Origin: CAVZBT01 sp963773605
GTDB lineage: Bacteria; Acidobacteriota; UBA6911
Direction of reading: 5' to 3'
Assembly: GCA_963773605.1 (NCBI GenBank)
Contig: CAVZBT010000005.1
Coordinates: forward strand, 1 to 64,000
Length of the DNA: 64,000 nucleotides
Shown here: piece after piece, positions 1-7,898 of the stretch
How positions within the stretch are numbered: position 1 is the stretch's first letter
Layout: every line of letters begins with the position of its first letter
Translations under genes and position numbers: made by a program
Notes under the pieces: model-generated
Seen by the model: the letters and a program-made list of their open reading frames with translations, nothing else
Databases searched by the model: none
What the model was told of the DNA's origin: nothing

Positions 1-869
1 GAAGAGCTCTGGGATCTTTGCGATATCAACAGGGTGAAGTCGATTCATGTGGTTAAATTGACGACGCAAACTGGCGAGATCGCCGGCGGAGAGAGGTTTT
101 GCCAATCTGAGGGGTTCAAGCCCATCAATAGCGACTGTTGACGGACCAAACGGCTTGATCTGCGGCAAAATCTTGTCGATTAACTCTTGAGTCACACGAT
201 CCAGTGTGGAAACAAAATCACCAGAAGCAGCAGACTTGGAGGCAGTGGCAAAGCTGGGTGGTCTCGATACCTTCTTGATGCAAATAACATCACAAATCGA
301 TTGAAGGACATCGGGCGACTGATCGACGACAGAGAAGAGGGGGCAGTCCCACTTGGTCTGGTTATTGGGCTCTTCGAATCGATCAACCAGCTCACGAACT
401 ATTTCATCGGGATAGCGATTTTCACGCAAATTGTTTCTCGCCACAGAACCTTCAACTGATGAAAGAGCATGAACCTACATTATATCAAGTCTGATGAGCT
501 TATGAAACTATCGTACGCAACAGTGAGGTGTGTTCGCAGTTCGAGCTACGCAGTAAAGTTGGTATCTATATCCCTTGATATAGTTCAGACTGTCAGCAAT
601 AACAACAGTATCCTTGGAAATAGAACGCTCCACAGCAGACATGAAGGCTGATCTTGCCTTTTTCTCTTCAGCCACATCTAAAAATGGTAAGAACAGTCCT
701 GGTACTCATCGATACTTTGATAGATGATCTTTTTAGACAGCCCTAGGGATTCGTCGTTGATCAAGGACACCTTATAATCCGAAAAGTTCTCCTCGAGGTG
801 GTTTTTGAGAGCTTCAGCAAACTTTGTCTTGCCAGAGGCAGGATATCCGCACAAGATCACTAAAGGCAT
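1..869 (-). CDS. KTI12: KTI12 homologue (fungal, spliced, 3' end cut by window edge)
   Basis: Eukaryotic Elongator-associated P-loop ATPase/tRNA-binding factor needed for wobble-uridine modification. The protein starts MPLVILCGYPASGKT with the Walker A motif GYPASGKT at residues 8-15. The signature DSLNYIKGYRYQLYC follows, then RFEEPN and a C-terminal LRRQFNHMN stretch like the yeast protein. The frame is continuous only if two short introns are removed: 678-715 (38 nt, GTATCG...TTTTTAG, phase 1) and 475-516 (42 nt, GTACGA...TGTAG, phase 0). Exons are 716-869, 517-677 and 1-474. The 263 visible residues are nearly the whole protein and the rest lies before base 1. The family is seen directly in the sequence; the intron borders are inferred from frame and homology. 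Confidence 0.88.
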
Positions 870-953
870 TTCTGCCCTTGTCGCAAACTTGGTCGTGGTG
901 GTGAAAGTGATTTAATGACAGAAATGTGATGTAAAGATAATGTTACTATTGAC

Positions 954-1270
954 TTATTCTTGAGCAGGCGGGTACTTCAACTGGTAATCCTTCTCTCGCC
1001 TGAACAGCAGAATGTGTGGCTCTGGTGCATGAATCATGTAATGGACCCATCCGTCAGACTGCATCACTCCCAGCGATCTCCACTCATCTTCAGTCATCAA
1101 CTGGTTAGCAGGAACATATCTAGCAATCTCTTTGGGAAGAATGACGTGTCTACAGGCATAAACCCATATTGTGCAAAAACATGGTGTTACCGGTATTCCC
1201 ACTCATCATCGGCATATTTCTTGGAGTAAAAAATATTCTTGCTATATTCAGCGATATCCTTCTTCATCAT
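954..1270 (-). CDS. CKS1: CKS1/Suc1 cyclin-dependent kinase regulatory subunit (fungal, one intron)
   Basis: Small adaptor that docks phosphorylated substrates onto cyclin-dependent kinases. After removal of a 41-nt intron (1150-1190, GTAACA...CTGTAG) the two exons, 1191-1270 and 954-1149, give 91 residues beginning MMKKDIAEYSKNIFYSKKY. The split codon rebuilds the Arg of EYRHVILPKEI. Hallmarks present are YRHV-LPK, the TEDEWRSLGV block, GWVHYMIH and the invariant HAPEPHILLFRR. Length and motif order match the Suc1/CKS family, which bacteria do not have. It lies 84 nt upstream of KTI12 on the same strand, which fits a compact fungal genome. Some CKS proteins have a longer N-terminus; the ATG chosen is the first in frame. 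Confidence 0.9.
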
Positions 1271-1465
1271 ATCACAATCATCCGAGCTTGCCAAGGAATG
1301 ACGGTCCCTTTCTGTAACGGACTGCTGCAGCATTTCGATCCCTCGACCGGCTGTTCCAGCAATGCTACCCCTCGCAGGGAAACCGCCAAATTCTCCATTT
1401 TATTAATTTTCAAGCAAAACATTTCTAACTTTAATGTGATTAAGTGTGCAATTATTAAATTGTAT

Positions 1466-1711
1466 TTACAGATGTTCTCCATTCTTCACAGGACTTCTTC
1501 TCTTCTGAAGTTGCTCTGCTGTGGCCTTTTCATGCTGTCGTTGATTCTGAAACCATATCTGAACCGACCTAGGCGTCATGCCCAGTTTATCGGCCAAGTA
1601 CTGTCGACATTCAGTATCTGGGAAAGGGTTCTTTGCATAGAAGAGCTTCAAGATGCTGACCTGAGTAGGTGTTGCTCGTTTCCTTTTGGGCTTGACTTTC
1701 TGTTGTTGCAA
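1466..1711 (-). CDS. Homeodomain transcription factor fragment (fungal, YOX1/YHP1-like)
   Basis: The frame encodes about 81 residues that are almost entirely a homeodomain. A basic arm PKRKRATPTQ is followed by helix 1 (VSILKLFYAKNPFP), helix 2 (ECRQYLADKLGMT) and recognition helix 3 with SVQIWFQNQRQ. The usual WFQNRR is WFQNQR here, closest in style to the yeast WFQNKRQ of Yox1/Yhp1. The C-terminus ends 25 residues after the helix. The 5' side is cut where the bacterial sequence begins at about 1,710, so the true start and any N-terminal region are missing. The stretch 1271-1465 between this gene and CKS1 is AT-rich and holds only presumed untranslated and promoter sequence. Confidence 0.8.
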   Translation of the reverse strand: MQQQKVKPKRKRATPTQVSILKLFYAKNPFPDTECRQYLADKLGMTPRSVQIWFQNQRQHEKATAEQLQKRRSPVKNGEHL

Positions 1712-1717
1712 GGTAGC
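1709..1717. other. Junction between fungal and bacterial sequence
   Basis: To the left, an open homeodomain frame runs on the minus strand to about 1711. To the right, homology to a bacterial DUF4038 hydrolase starts mid-protein at 1717 (REVRLIPDGKP), immediately after an in-frame TAG at 1714-1716. Base composition jumps from AT-rich to about 60-65% GC across these few bases. Both genes are truncated at the same point, and no repeat or insertion sequence is visible there. This is what an artificial assembly join looks like. Confidence 0.85.
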
Positions 1718-2798
1718 GTGAAGTGCGGCTCATCCCCGACGGGAAGCCCAGCTATCCTCCGGACCGCTACGGCAATCACCCGTTTGTCAACGACGACATG
1801 ACGCAGCCGAACGAGCCGTACTGGGCGAATGTCGACCGGGTGTTGAAAAAAGCGGCGGAACTGGATTTCCTCCTGATGGTCACGCCGGCCTACATCGGCG
1901 CCGCCAAGGACGGCTACATCGACCTGATGAGGAAGAACGGGCCCGTAAAGTGCCTCACCTACGGCCGCTGGATCGGCAAACGTTATGCGAAATTCGCCAA
2001 CATCATCTGGGTGCACGGCGGCGACCGCAATCCGCACGAGGTTCCCGACGAGGTGCGCGCCGTGGCGAAGGGTATCCGCGAATCCGCTCCGGGCACCTGC
2101 ACACCGCGCATTGGGCGAGCAACACCTCGGCGCTCGAGCGCTTCGGCGGCGAGGGCTGGCTGGACTTCAACAGCTCCTACACGTACGGCCCGGTGGCCTG
2201 GCGCATTCTGTACGACCGCGCGCGCCATCCAAACAAGCCCACCTTCCTTATCGAGACACACTACGAGGAGGACTTCGGGAAGAGAACCGCGGACGACGTG
2301 CGGCGCTATCCGTATCGGGCGGTGCTGGCCGGAGCGGCCGGCCACCTGTTCGGGAACAAGCCGCTCTGGTTCTGCGGTTACGGCTGGGAGAAGGCGCTCG
2401 ACCTCCCCGGATCGCACTACATGACCCACGTCCGCACACTGTTCGAATCGCGGGCATGGTACGAGTTGCAGCCCGATATCGATCACGTTTTCGTCGTGCG
2501 CGGCCATGGGGACTTCGGCAACGACGACGGCGTGCAGGCCGCGGCGACTGCGGCGCGGGACACCCTCATCGTCTATATGACCGACAAGCACACGGTCGCC
2601 ATCGACCTGAACCGGCTGTCGGGACAGAAGGTTCGGGGTTACTGGTTCGATCCGCGGACCGGGAAGTCGACAAACGCAGGGACAATCGATCAGAAGGGCT
2701 TCCGCGAATTCAGCACCCCCGGCCCGGGCGACTGGGTCCTGGTACTGGATGATGCCGCAGGAAACCGCCCCGCGCCCGGTGGAGCCCAGAACCCGTAG
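1717..2798 (+). CDS. Apiosidase-like glycoside hydrolase (DUF4038 + collagen-bind-2), 5'-truncated, frameshifted
   Basis: C-terminal two thirds of a secreted DUF4038 (GH140/apiosidase-like) hydrolase. Visible family blocks are RLIPDGKPSYPPDRYGNHPF, YGRWIGKRYAKF and NIIWVHGGDRNP with the candidate catalytic Asp. A candidate acid Glu occurs in FLIETHYEE. A C-terminal collagen-bind-2 domain ends in GYWFDPRTGKST and DWVLVLDD. The N-terminus and signal peptide are lost at the 1.71 kb junction. One base is missing in the CCGGG run at 2089-2093: the frame moves from IRESAPG to HLHTAHWASNTS, so the protein is split in the sequence as given. It is one of five paralogues in the first 20 kb and converges on the DUF5060 hydrolase downstream. 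Confidence 0.85.
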
Positions 2799-2855
2799 TT
2801 ACCAAAAGCCCACCACAGTCTCTCATGCGCCGGAGCGCACCCAAGTGGATGAAAT

Positions 2856-2990
2856 ATGGAGTGCGGCGGCTCGACGCCGCTTTCCAGGAACGCACCGTGG
2901 GAGCGGGATTCGCGGAAGCGGCGCCTCGGCGCCGCTTGGTCTTTGGGTCTGTCCAAGACTCTCGGCGTGCTCTGCGCCTCTGCGGTGCTT
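2856..2990. repeat. Interspersed 'GAGTGCGGCG' hairpin repeat (family B) plus 'CTCTGCGG' tail
   Basis: The segment between two convergent hydrolase genes contains GAGTGCGGCGGCTCGACGCC and then GCGGCGCCTCGGCGCCGC, each strongly self-complementary. It is followed by a CTCGGCGTGCTCTGCGCCTC phrase. The same hairpin pair recurs at about 34,483, 38,793 and 58,655, and the CTCTGCGG-type phrase at about 18,325 and 58,865. No coding function is visible; it could act as a bidirectional terminator here. Confidence 0.6.
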
Positions 2991-2997
2991 TTTGCTT

Positions 2998-4608
2998 CTA
3001 TTTCCGCTTGAGGTAGACCACCCAGTCGTTGGTGTCCGGCAGGGTGAACAAGACCTGGCCGCCGCCGGGCTGATCCGGTAACGAAACGTCTTCGCCCGTG
3101 CGCGGGCTGTAGCGGCGGGCAGAATATGTCCCTGGCGCGAGGTTGACGGTGAAGGGGCCGCCCACTGCCGCATAGAACAGGTATTGCCGTGCAGGCTCCG
3201 CGAGCACATAGACGCGATCGCCCGCGGTTTTCAGCTCGTTGTGGCTGGCCATCTTCCAGTACTCGAGCCGTTTCGTATCGAAGAACCTCACAACGCGCTG
3301 GATGTCGTCGTACTCGGGCGCATCCAGCCAGTCCCCGGTGATCTCGGGATTCCCGGCAGGTGGCCGGCGGAAGTCGCCTACAGATCCATACCCACCCGCC
3401 GCCGCGATGCCCCACATCGCCTGGCGATGCTGTGTTTGCGTCAGTTCGATCGGAGTCTTCTCGCCGAGGTAACCGTATTCGTCGTTTACGACGGGCATGT
3501 CGCGCCCGAGGTTTACGACGATGCTCGCGTTCCCCCACTCGTCGCCGTTGTAGTACCGGGTCTTCGGCTCCTGCGTGGTTTCGGGGCGGGTGTTCTGCAC
3601 GTTGTTGCGGACTCCGTACTGGACAATCGAATGCGTCGGCCAGCCGGAGCCGAAGAAATTGAATTCGATGCGGGTCCCCTGGTGGATCGACAGCGCTCGG
3701 AGGTTCGATCCCTCTTTCATCCACGGATCTTCATTTCGAATAATCTCTCCCATCCGGTCGAAGTATGACTGAGGCCTGGTGGAGTAGTTCCACTCGTTGC
3801 AGACGCACCAGATGACGTGCGGAAACGCCGCATACCGGGCGAGGATGTAGCGGAGATAGCGCTCGTCCTGTTCCGGGGTGCCCCACATGACGTTTTCGCC
3901 ATACGGGTTGAAAGGAATGAGGTCTGCGATAAGTCCTTTGGAGTCGACATACCTGACGTACTCGTCCAGGCCCTGCCAGTACGCGATGTTCAGCTGGTTG
4001 CGATCAAGGTTGGAGAAGGTGCCGCCGAACGGGACCGCCTGCGGATAGGTCATGTCCTCGACGCCGGCTTTATAGTCCTTCTGGGCGAAAACGTGGAGAC
4101 GGATCTTGTTCATGCCGTGTGCTGCCGTGTTGTCCACCCCCGCTTTCCAGCCGCCGCTTGCCAGCAGGTTAAGTATGACGTCATAGTAGGTCTGCCCCCA
4201 CATGAAGTAACGTGTGCCGTCGTCCCACACAAAAGAGTGGGGATGGGCTTGATCGCGGCGGAGAATTCCGTGGCGGTCGGGGCTTGGCGCCGTGCATGTG
4301 ATCTCGCCGGAGCGCTTGTCGAGGCCGGCATCGCGGGAAGCCGTCGACCATGACCATTGTCCCTGGACCGTTGGAGTAAACCGGATTTTGAACGTGGTGC
4401 CTCCGTCCCAGAATCCGGGCACGGTGCAGGCGATTCCCCCGGGTCCCCGGAAGACGCCCGTAACGCCGGCCTGAGTGTACGGGTTTGCATATTTTTCGGT
4501 AGCGGCCAGAGTGATCTCATGGACGGACCAGCGCGGTACCCGGTCCTGAGAGTACACGTGGGGAGCGAGGCAGACGAACAGCAACGGAAGGACAAGTGGT
4601 TTTTTCAT
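2998..4608 (-). CDS. Secreted DUF5060-DUF4038 glycoside hydrolase
   Basis: Intact 536-residue exported protein. A signal peptide (MKKPLVLPLLFVCLAPHVYS) precedes a beta-sandwich DUF5060 domain at about residues 25-105 (VPGFWDGGTTFKIRFTP). A TIM-barrel DUF4038-type domain starts at FVWDDGTRYFMWGQTYY, continues with AAFPHVIWCVCNEWNYS, and carries MPVVNDEYGYLGE with a candidate catalytic Glu. The C-terminal sandwich ends at TNDWVVYLKRK. The start at 4608 is chosen over 4629 because it opens the signal peptide and has GAGG 6 nt upstream. It is last in an apparent operon mttB - corrinoid protein - hydrolase, 42 nt after the corrinoid gene. Specificity is unknown; related domains attack plant or algal side chains. 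Confidence 0.85.
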   Translation of the reverse strand: MKKPLVLPLLFVCLAPHVYSQDRVPRWSVHEITLAATEKYANPYTQAGVTGVFRGPGGIACTVPGFWDGGTTFKIRFTPTVQGQWSWSTASRDAGLDKRSGEITCTAPSPDRHGILRRDQAHPHSFVWDDGTRYFMWGQTYYDVILNLLASGGWKAGVDNTAAHGMNKIRLHVFAQKDYKAGVEDMTYPQAVPFGGTFSNLDRNQLNIAYWQGLDEYVRYVDSKGLIADLIPFNPYGENVMWGTPEQDERYLRYILARYAAFPHVIWCVCNEWNYSTRPQSYFDRMGEIIRNEDPWMKEGSNLRALSIHQGTRIEFNFFGSGWPTHSIVQYGVRNNVQNTRPETTQEPKTRYYNGDEWGNASIVVNLGRDMPVVNDEYGYLGEKTPIELTQTQHRQAMWGIAAAGGYGSVGDFRRPPAGNPEITGDWLDAPEYDDIQRVVRFFDTKRLEYWKMASHNELKTAGDRVYVLAEPARQYLFYAAVGGPFTVNLAPGTYSARRYSPRTGEDVSLPDQPGGGQVLFTLPDTNDWVVYLKRK

Positions 4609-4650
4609 GGCTTCCTCAAGGACTCTCAATGCTCTCAGCTCGAAGAATAC

Positions 4651-5286
4651 TCACCCGGCTACCAGCGCCCTGGCGAGCGCGGCGGCGCGGCTGGCGTCGG
4701 GCGCGTACGCATGGGCGCCGATTTCGCGGGCGTACTGCTCGGTGACCGGAGCTCCGCCCACCATGACTTTGACTTTGTCGATCAGCCCGGCATTTTGAAG
4801 GGCGAGAACGGTGGCGCGCATGTTGGGCATCGTAGTGGTCAGGAGAGCCGATAGGCCGATCACGTCAGCCCCGGCCTGCGCGGCTGCGACGAATTTTTCC
4901 GGCGCCACGTCCGTACCCAGGTCTACGACCTCGAAGCCGGCGCCTTCGAGCATCATGCCGACCAGGTTCTTGCCGATGTCGTGCAGGTCGCCGCGAACGG
5001 TGCCGAGGGCCACTTTTCCGACCGGCTGGATGTCGGCCTGAAGAAGGAGCGGTTTCAGGAGCGCCATGCCTTCCTTCATGGCACGCGCAGCGATCAGCAT
5101 CTCCGGGACGAAATATTCGTCGCATTCAAACCGGCGACCCACCTCTGCCATCGCAGCAATCAATCCATTGTTGAGGATGACAGCCGCGTCCATTCCGCCG
5201 GCGAGCGCCGTTTGTACCCCGATCCTCACGCTACCGGCATTCCCGCTCAAAACGCCTTCGAAAATTGCCTGCATCGTCTCATTCAT
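4651..5286 (-). CDS. Corrinoid protein (MttC/MtbC-type) of a methyltransferase system
   Basis: Cytoplasmic carrier that takes a methyl group onto Co(I)-cobalamin from its MttB-family partner and passes it to a second methyltransferase. The 211 residues have the two expected parts. The N-terminal helical cap spans residues 1-85 (ending near MLIAARAMKEGM). The B12-binding Rossmann domain has the lower-ligand motif DLHDIGKN with His102, then GLSALLTTTM and VMVGGAPVT. It lies 17 nt downstream of the mttB-like gene and 42 nt before the DUF5060 hydrolase, so the three are probably co-transcribed. No acceptor methyltransferase (MtbA/MtvA type) and no RamA activator are in the window. Confidence 0.92.
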   Translation of the reverse strand: MNETMQAIFEGVLSGNAGSVRIGVQTALAGGMDAAVILNNGLIAAMAEVGRRFECDEYFVPEMLIAARAMKEGMALLKPLLLQADIQPVGKVALGTVRGDLHDIGKNLVGMMLEGAGFEVVDLGTDVAPEKFVAAAQAGADVIGLSALLTTTMPNMRATVLALQNAGLIDKVKVMVGGAPVTEQYAREIGAHAYAPDASRAAALARALVAG

Positions 5287-5303
5287 GTGCGATCTCCTTC
5301 TTT

Positions 5304-6765
5304 TCAGGCCTGTGCGGAAGCGGCGGGCTGGCCTGCCAGTTCCGCGTCGGCTCGTTTCACTATAGCGGCCAGTTCCCGCAGGACTTCGTCCGGCAGGGCA
5401 GGCACCTGGTGCTTCGACAGCAACGCGAGGCCCTTTTCCCGCGCCTTGTCTGTCAGCGTTTTGGAGCCCTTTTCCTGCCAGGCTTCGAACCGGTCTCGAT
5501 CGAATACTCTCGTCGAAATGAGTTCGCCGGTGCGCAGGTGCGCGAGGGTGTGATCATCGGTGATGAAGTGTCCGCGCGGCCCAACCCGGTGGATCACGTC
5601 AACCGCGAGAGTGTCGTCGTCCACCCGGATACCGTTCACCCAGCGGCGTGCGATGTGCATGATCTCGTCGTCGATCACGAGCTGCGCGGGGCTGAGAGCC
5701 ATGACCCCGGAAATGGAGCCTGCGCCGATGATCAGTTTCCCGCCCGCCATGCACTGGAAAATAGCGTTCTGTGCCTTATGGAAGAGGGTCTGCTCCGGGA
5801 TGTAACCGTCGGCCGGAAGGCCGATGCCTTCGGGGGCGAGGCCGTAGAACTCGGAGCCGAGTTGCGCGATCGCAGCGACCAGGAGCCCGACTTCAGGGGC
5901 GGCAAAGAGCGGCGCCGCGGTGCGCATATCGGCCACGACCGGGTCGGTGAAATAAGGCATCACGTGCCCCGGTTTGTACGTCTCGGCCAGGGTCATCGTG
6001 CCCAGGTATTCGGCGTTGGCGAGGACGAGGGTGCCTGCGAGAGTGATGGGAGCCGTCGTCCCCGTCGTGGGCATTATCGGGATGTCCGTCGGGATCCCGT
6101 AGTCGCAGGCAAGAAGCAGCTGCGCGGTATCGTCCTCGTTCAGAAACAGCGGCGATATCGGAGACAGCATGTGATGAAAAAGCGGCCGTTTCGCCAACGC
6201 CTCGCGGCTGCCTGTTACCGCGATGGCCAGTTCGAGCAGGTAGCCCTGGTTCCTGATGCTGAACGCATTGTGGACTATGCACTTGCGCTGGTTTTCCAGC
6301 AGCGTCCGCATCGAGTGAATGTCCGCCGTGGCCAGCGGCACGTCGCCACAGTGAAGGGTTGCCACCGAGTGGATGTTGGGCAGGGCGTCGACAAGCCGGG
6401 CGAATTCCGCCCAGTCCGCCAGGCAGGCGCGGCGGTTCTCGCCGGTTGTCAGATCGATATAGTTCGTGGCGCCGCCGGGGACGCGCGAGTAGATGTCCCC
6501 GTCCGCCGCCACCGTAAAATCGAATTCCGGCGTGCGGCCGTGATAGGTGACTGTGCGCGGCACCTTTTTTAACTTCTCCTCGACGAGCGAGCGGGGGAAC
6601 CTGACGATCTTTGTGTCATGGTCGACCTCGGCCCCAGCGGCCTGCAATATCCCACGTGCACGGTCGTGGTCGACGTAGCATCCCGGTTTGTTCGAGGACC
6701 TCCAGCGACCCGTTGTGAATGGCCCGGAGTTGTTCCTCGGACAAGAGACGAAGCGGCGCTTTCAT
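5304..6765 (-). CDS. MttB-family (non-pyrrolysine) corrinoid methyltransferase 1
   Basis: Cytoplasmic TIM-barrel methyltransferase of the COG5598/MttB superfamily; characterised members demethylate quaternary amines such as glycine betaine or carnitine. Recognisable blocks are KVPRTVTYHGRTPEFDF, NIHSVATLHCGDVP, GGKLIIGAGSISG and a tail LPDEVLRELAAIVKRADAE. There is no in-frame amber codon, so pyrrolysine is not used. The ATG at 6765 has GGAGG 8 nt upstream. The N-terminal 28 codons are out of frame with the rest: an extra base in the CCC at 6682-6684 breaks the reading between EQTG and CYVDHDRA. This is probably a sequencing error. It is the first gene of a mttB - corrinoid - hydrolase operon, divergent from the E1 alpha gene across an AT-rich operator-like site. 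Confidence 0.88.
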
Positions 6766-6805
6766 CAAGCGTTCCTCCACCGGATCTTCCCGATTTTCTT
6801 GTAGG

Positions 6806-6828
6806 ACATATTACGTATGATATGAGAT
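6806..6828. promoter_or_regulatory. AT-rich operator-like site A
   Basis: An AT-rich island in otherwise GC-rich DNA (ACATATTACGTATGATATGA) lies between the divergent mttB-like and dehydrogenase genes, about 50 nt and 85 nt from their starts. It contains TATGATA at 6816-6822. The same 7-mer, or its complement TATCATA, occurs in the equivalent divergent regions at 16,922 and 19,738. This fits a GntR/FadR-type operator overlapping both promoters. No matching regulator gene is visible in the window. Confidence 0.45.
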
Positions 6829-6910
6829 TGACAGTAAGGGATGGTTGATGGTAAAAGCAACGAAAATCGCGTGTTGCGTGTGTGCCCAGCGCTGAAACCA
6901 GAGAGGCGCA

Positions 6911-7897
6911 ATGAGCGGCTACGGCCAGGTTCCCTCCGGTACCAAACTCGAGCTGTACAGGACGATGGTCCGTATCCGGAAGTTCGAACAGGCGGTGCTG
7001 GACCTGTTTGCACGTGGGAAAATCCCGGGTTTTCTGCACACGTACATCGGCGAGGAAGCGGTCGCGTCGGGCGTGTGCGGTGCGCTGCGGCCCGGCGACA
7101 AGATCGTCAGCACGCACCGCGGCCACGGTCATCTGATCGCCAAAGGGGGTTGCTTCGACAAGGCGATGGCCGAGCTGTTCGGCAAGTGCACCGGCTACAA
7201 CAAGGGTAAGGGCGGGTCGATGCATATCGCCGAGCCGGATCTCGGGATGCTCGGTGCAAACGGCATCGTCGGAGCCGGCCTGGCGATCGTAAACGGGGCT
7301 GCGCTCACGGCGCAATACCTGGCGCTGGACTATGTGTCGGTCTGCTTCTTCGGCGACGGCGCGTCCAACACCGGGACGTTCCATGAATCCATGAACCTGG
7401 CGTCGGTCTGGAGTCTGCCTGCCGTGTTCGTCTGCGAAAACAACGGTTATGCCGAATCCACCCCGCGCCGCCAGCACCAGAAGGTGAAGGACATCGCCAC
7501 TCGCGCCCTCTCCTACGACATGCCTGCGGAAATCGTGGACGGGGACGACGTCGGTGCGGTGTATACGGCTGCATCGAGAGCGGCAGCGCGTGCACGTTCC
7601 GGTGGCGGCCCAACCCTGATCGAAGCGAAGACGCACCGCTGGAGCGGGCACCACGCCGCCGACACCCAGACCTACCGGCCAAAGGAGGAACTGCAGAGCC
7701 TGCAGGGTTTCTGCCCGCTGGCGCGCTGGCGCAAGGTGCTTCTCGGAGACGGCGTACCCGACAGGACGCTGGACGAAATCGAGGCCAGTGTGGTCGACGA
7801 ACTCAAGGCTGCGGTAGCGTTTGCGGAGCGGAGCCCGGTGCCGGATCCCGCCGAGGCCTGCACCGACATATTCACACCCTTTGTCCTGGAGGCGTGA
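6911..7897 (+). CDS. Thiamine-diphosphate dehydrogenase E1 alpha subunit (acetoin/2-oxoacid type)
   Basis: Alpha subunit of an E1 heterotetramer of the AcoA/PdhA family that decarboxylates a 2-oxoacid or cleaves acetoin using TPP. The length is 328 residues, normal for AcoA. The TPP/Mg motif is GDGASNTGTFHESMN from residue 148, with downstream ENNGYAEST. The substrate loop HRGHGHLIAKGG lies near residue 70 and RWSGHHAADTQ is near the C-terminus. AGAGG precedes the ATG by 5 nt. The beta subunit starts one base after its stop. No E2 acyltransferase or E3 gene follows; the next gene is a glycoside hydrolase. The real acceptor and substrate cannot be read from the sequence. Confidence 0.9.
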   Translation: MSGYGQVPSGTKLELYRTMVRIRKFEQAVLDLFARGKIPGFLHTYIGEEAVASGVCGALRPGDKIVSTHRGHGHLIAKGGCFDKAMAELFGKCTGYNKGKGGSMHIAEPDLGMLGANGIVGAGLAIVNGAALTAQYLALDYVSVCFFGDGASNTGTFHESMNLASVWSLPAVFVCENNGYAESTPRRQHQKVKDIATRALSYDMPAEIVDGDDVGAVYTAASRAAARARSGGGPTLIEAKTHRWSGHHAADTQTYRPKEELQSLQGFCPLARWRKVLLGDGVPDRTLDEIEASVVDELKAAVAFAERSPVPDPAEACTDIFTPFVLEA

Positions 7898-7898
7898 C

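Noticed and set aside
1..1716. Horizontal transfer of CKS1/KTI12/homeobox genes into a bacterium
   Set aside because: Introns are retained, both flanking genes are cut at one point, and composition is unadjusted. A misassembly explains all of this more simply.
5265..6572. 435-codon plus-strand reading frame opposite the first MttB gene
   Set aside because: It is a shadow of the high-GC antisense strand. The minus strand encodes a clear MttB protein over the same bases, and the plus-strand translation has no family motifs.
5304..6765. Pyrrolysine-containing MttB
   Set aside because: Both MttB frames lack an internal in-frame TAG at the expected place, and no pyl genes are present; the break in copy 1 is a frameshift near the N-terminus.
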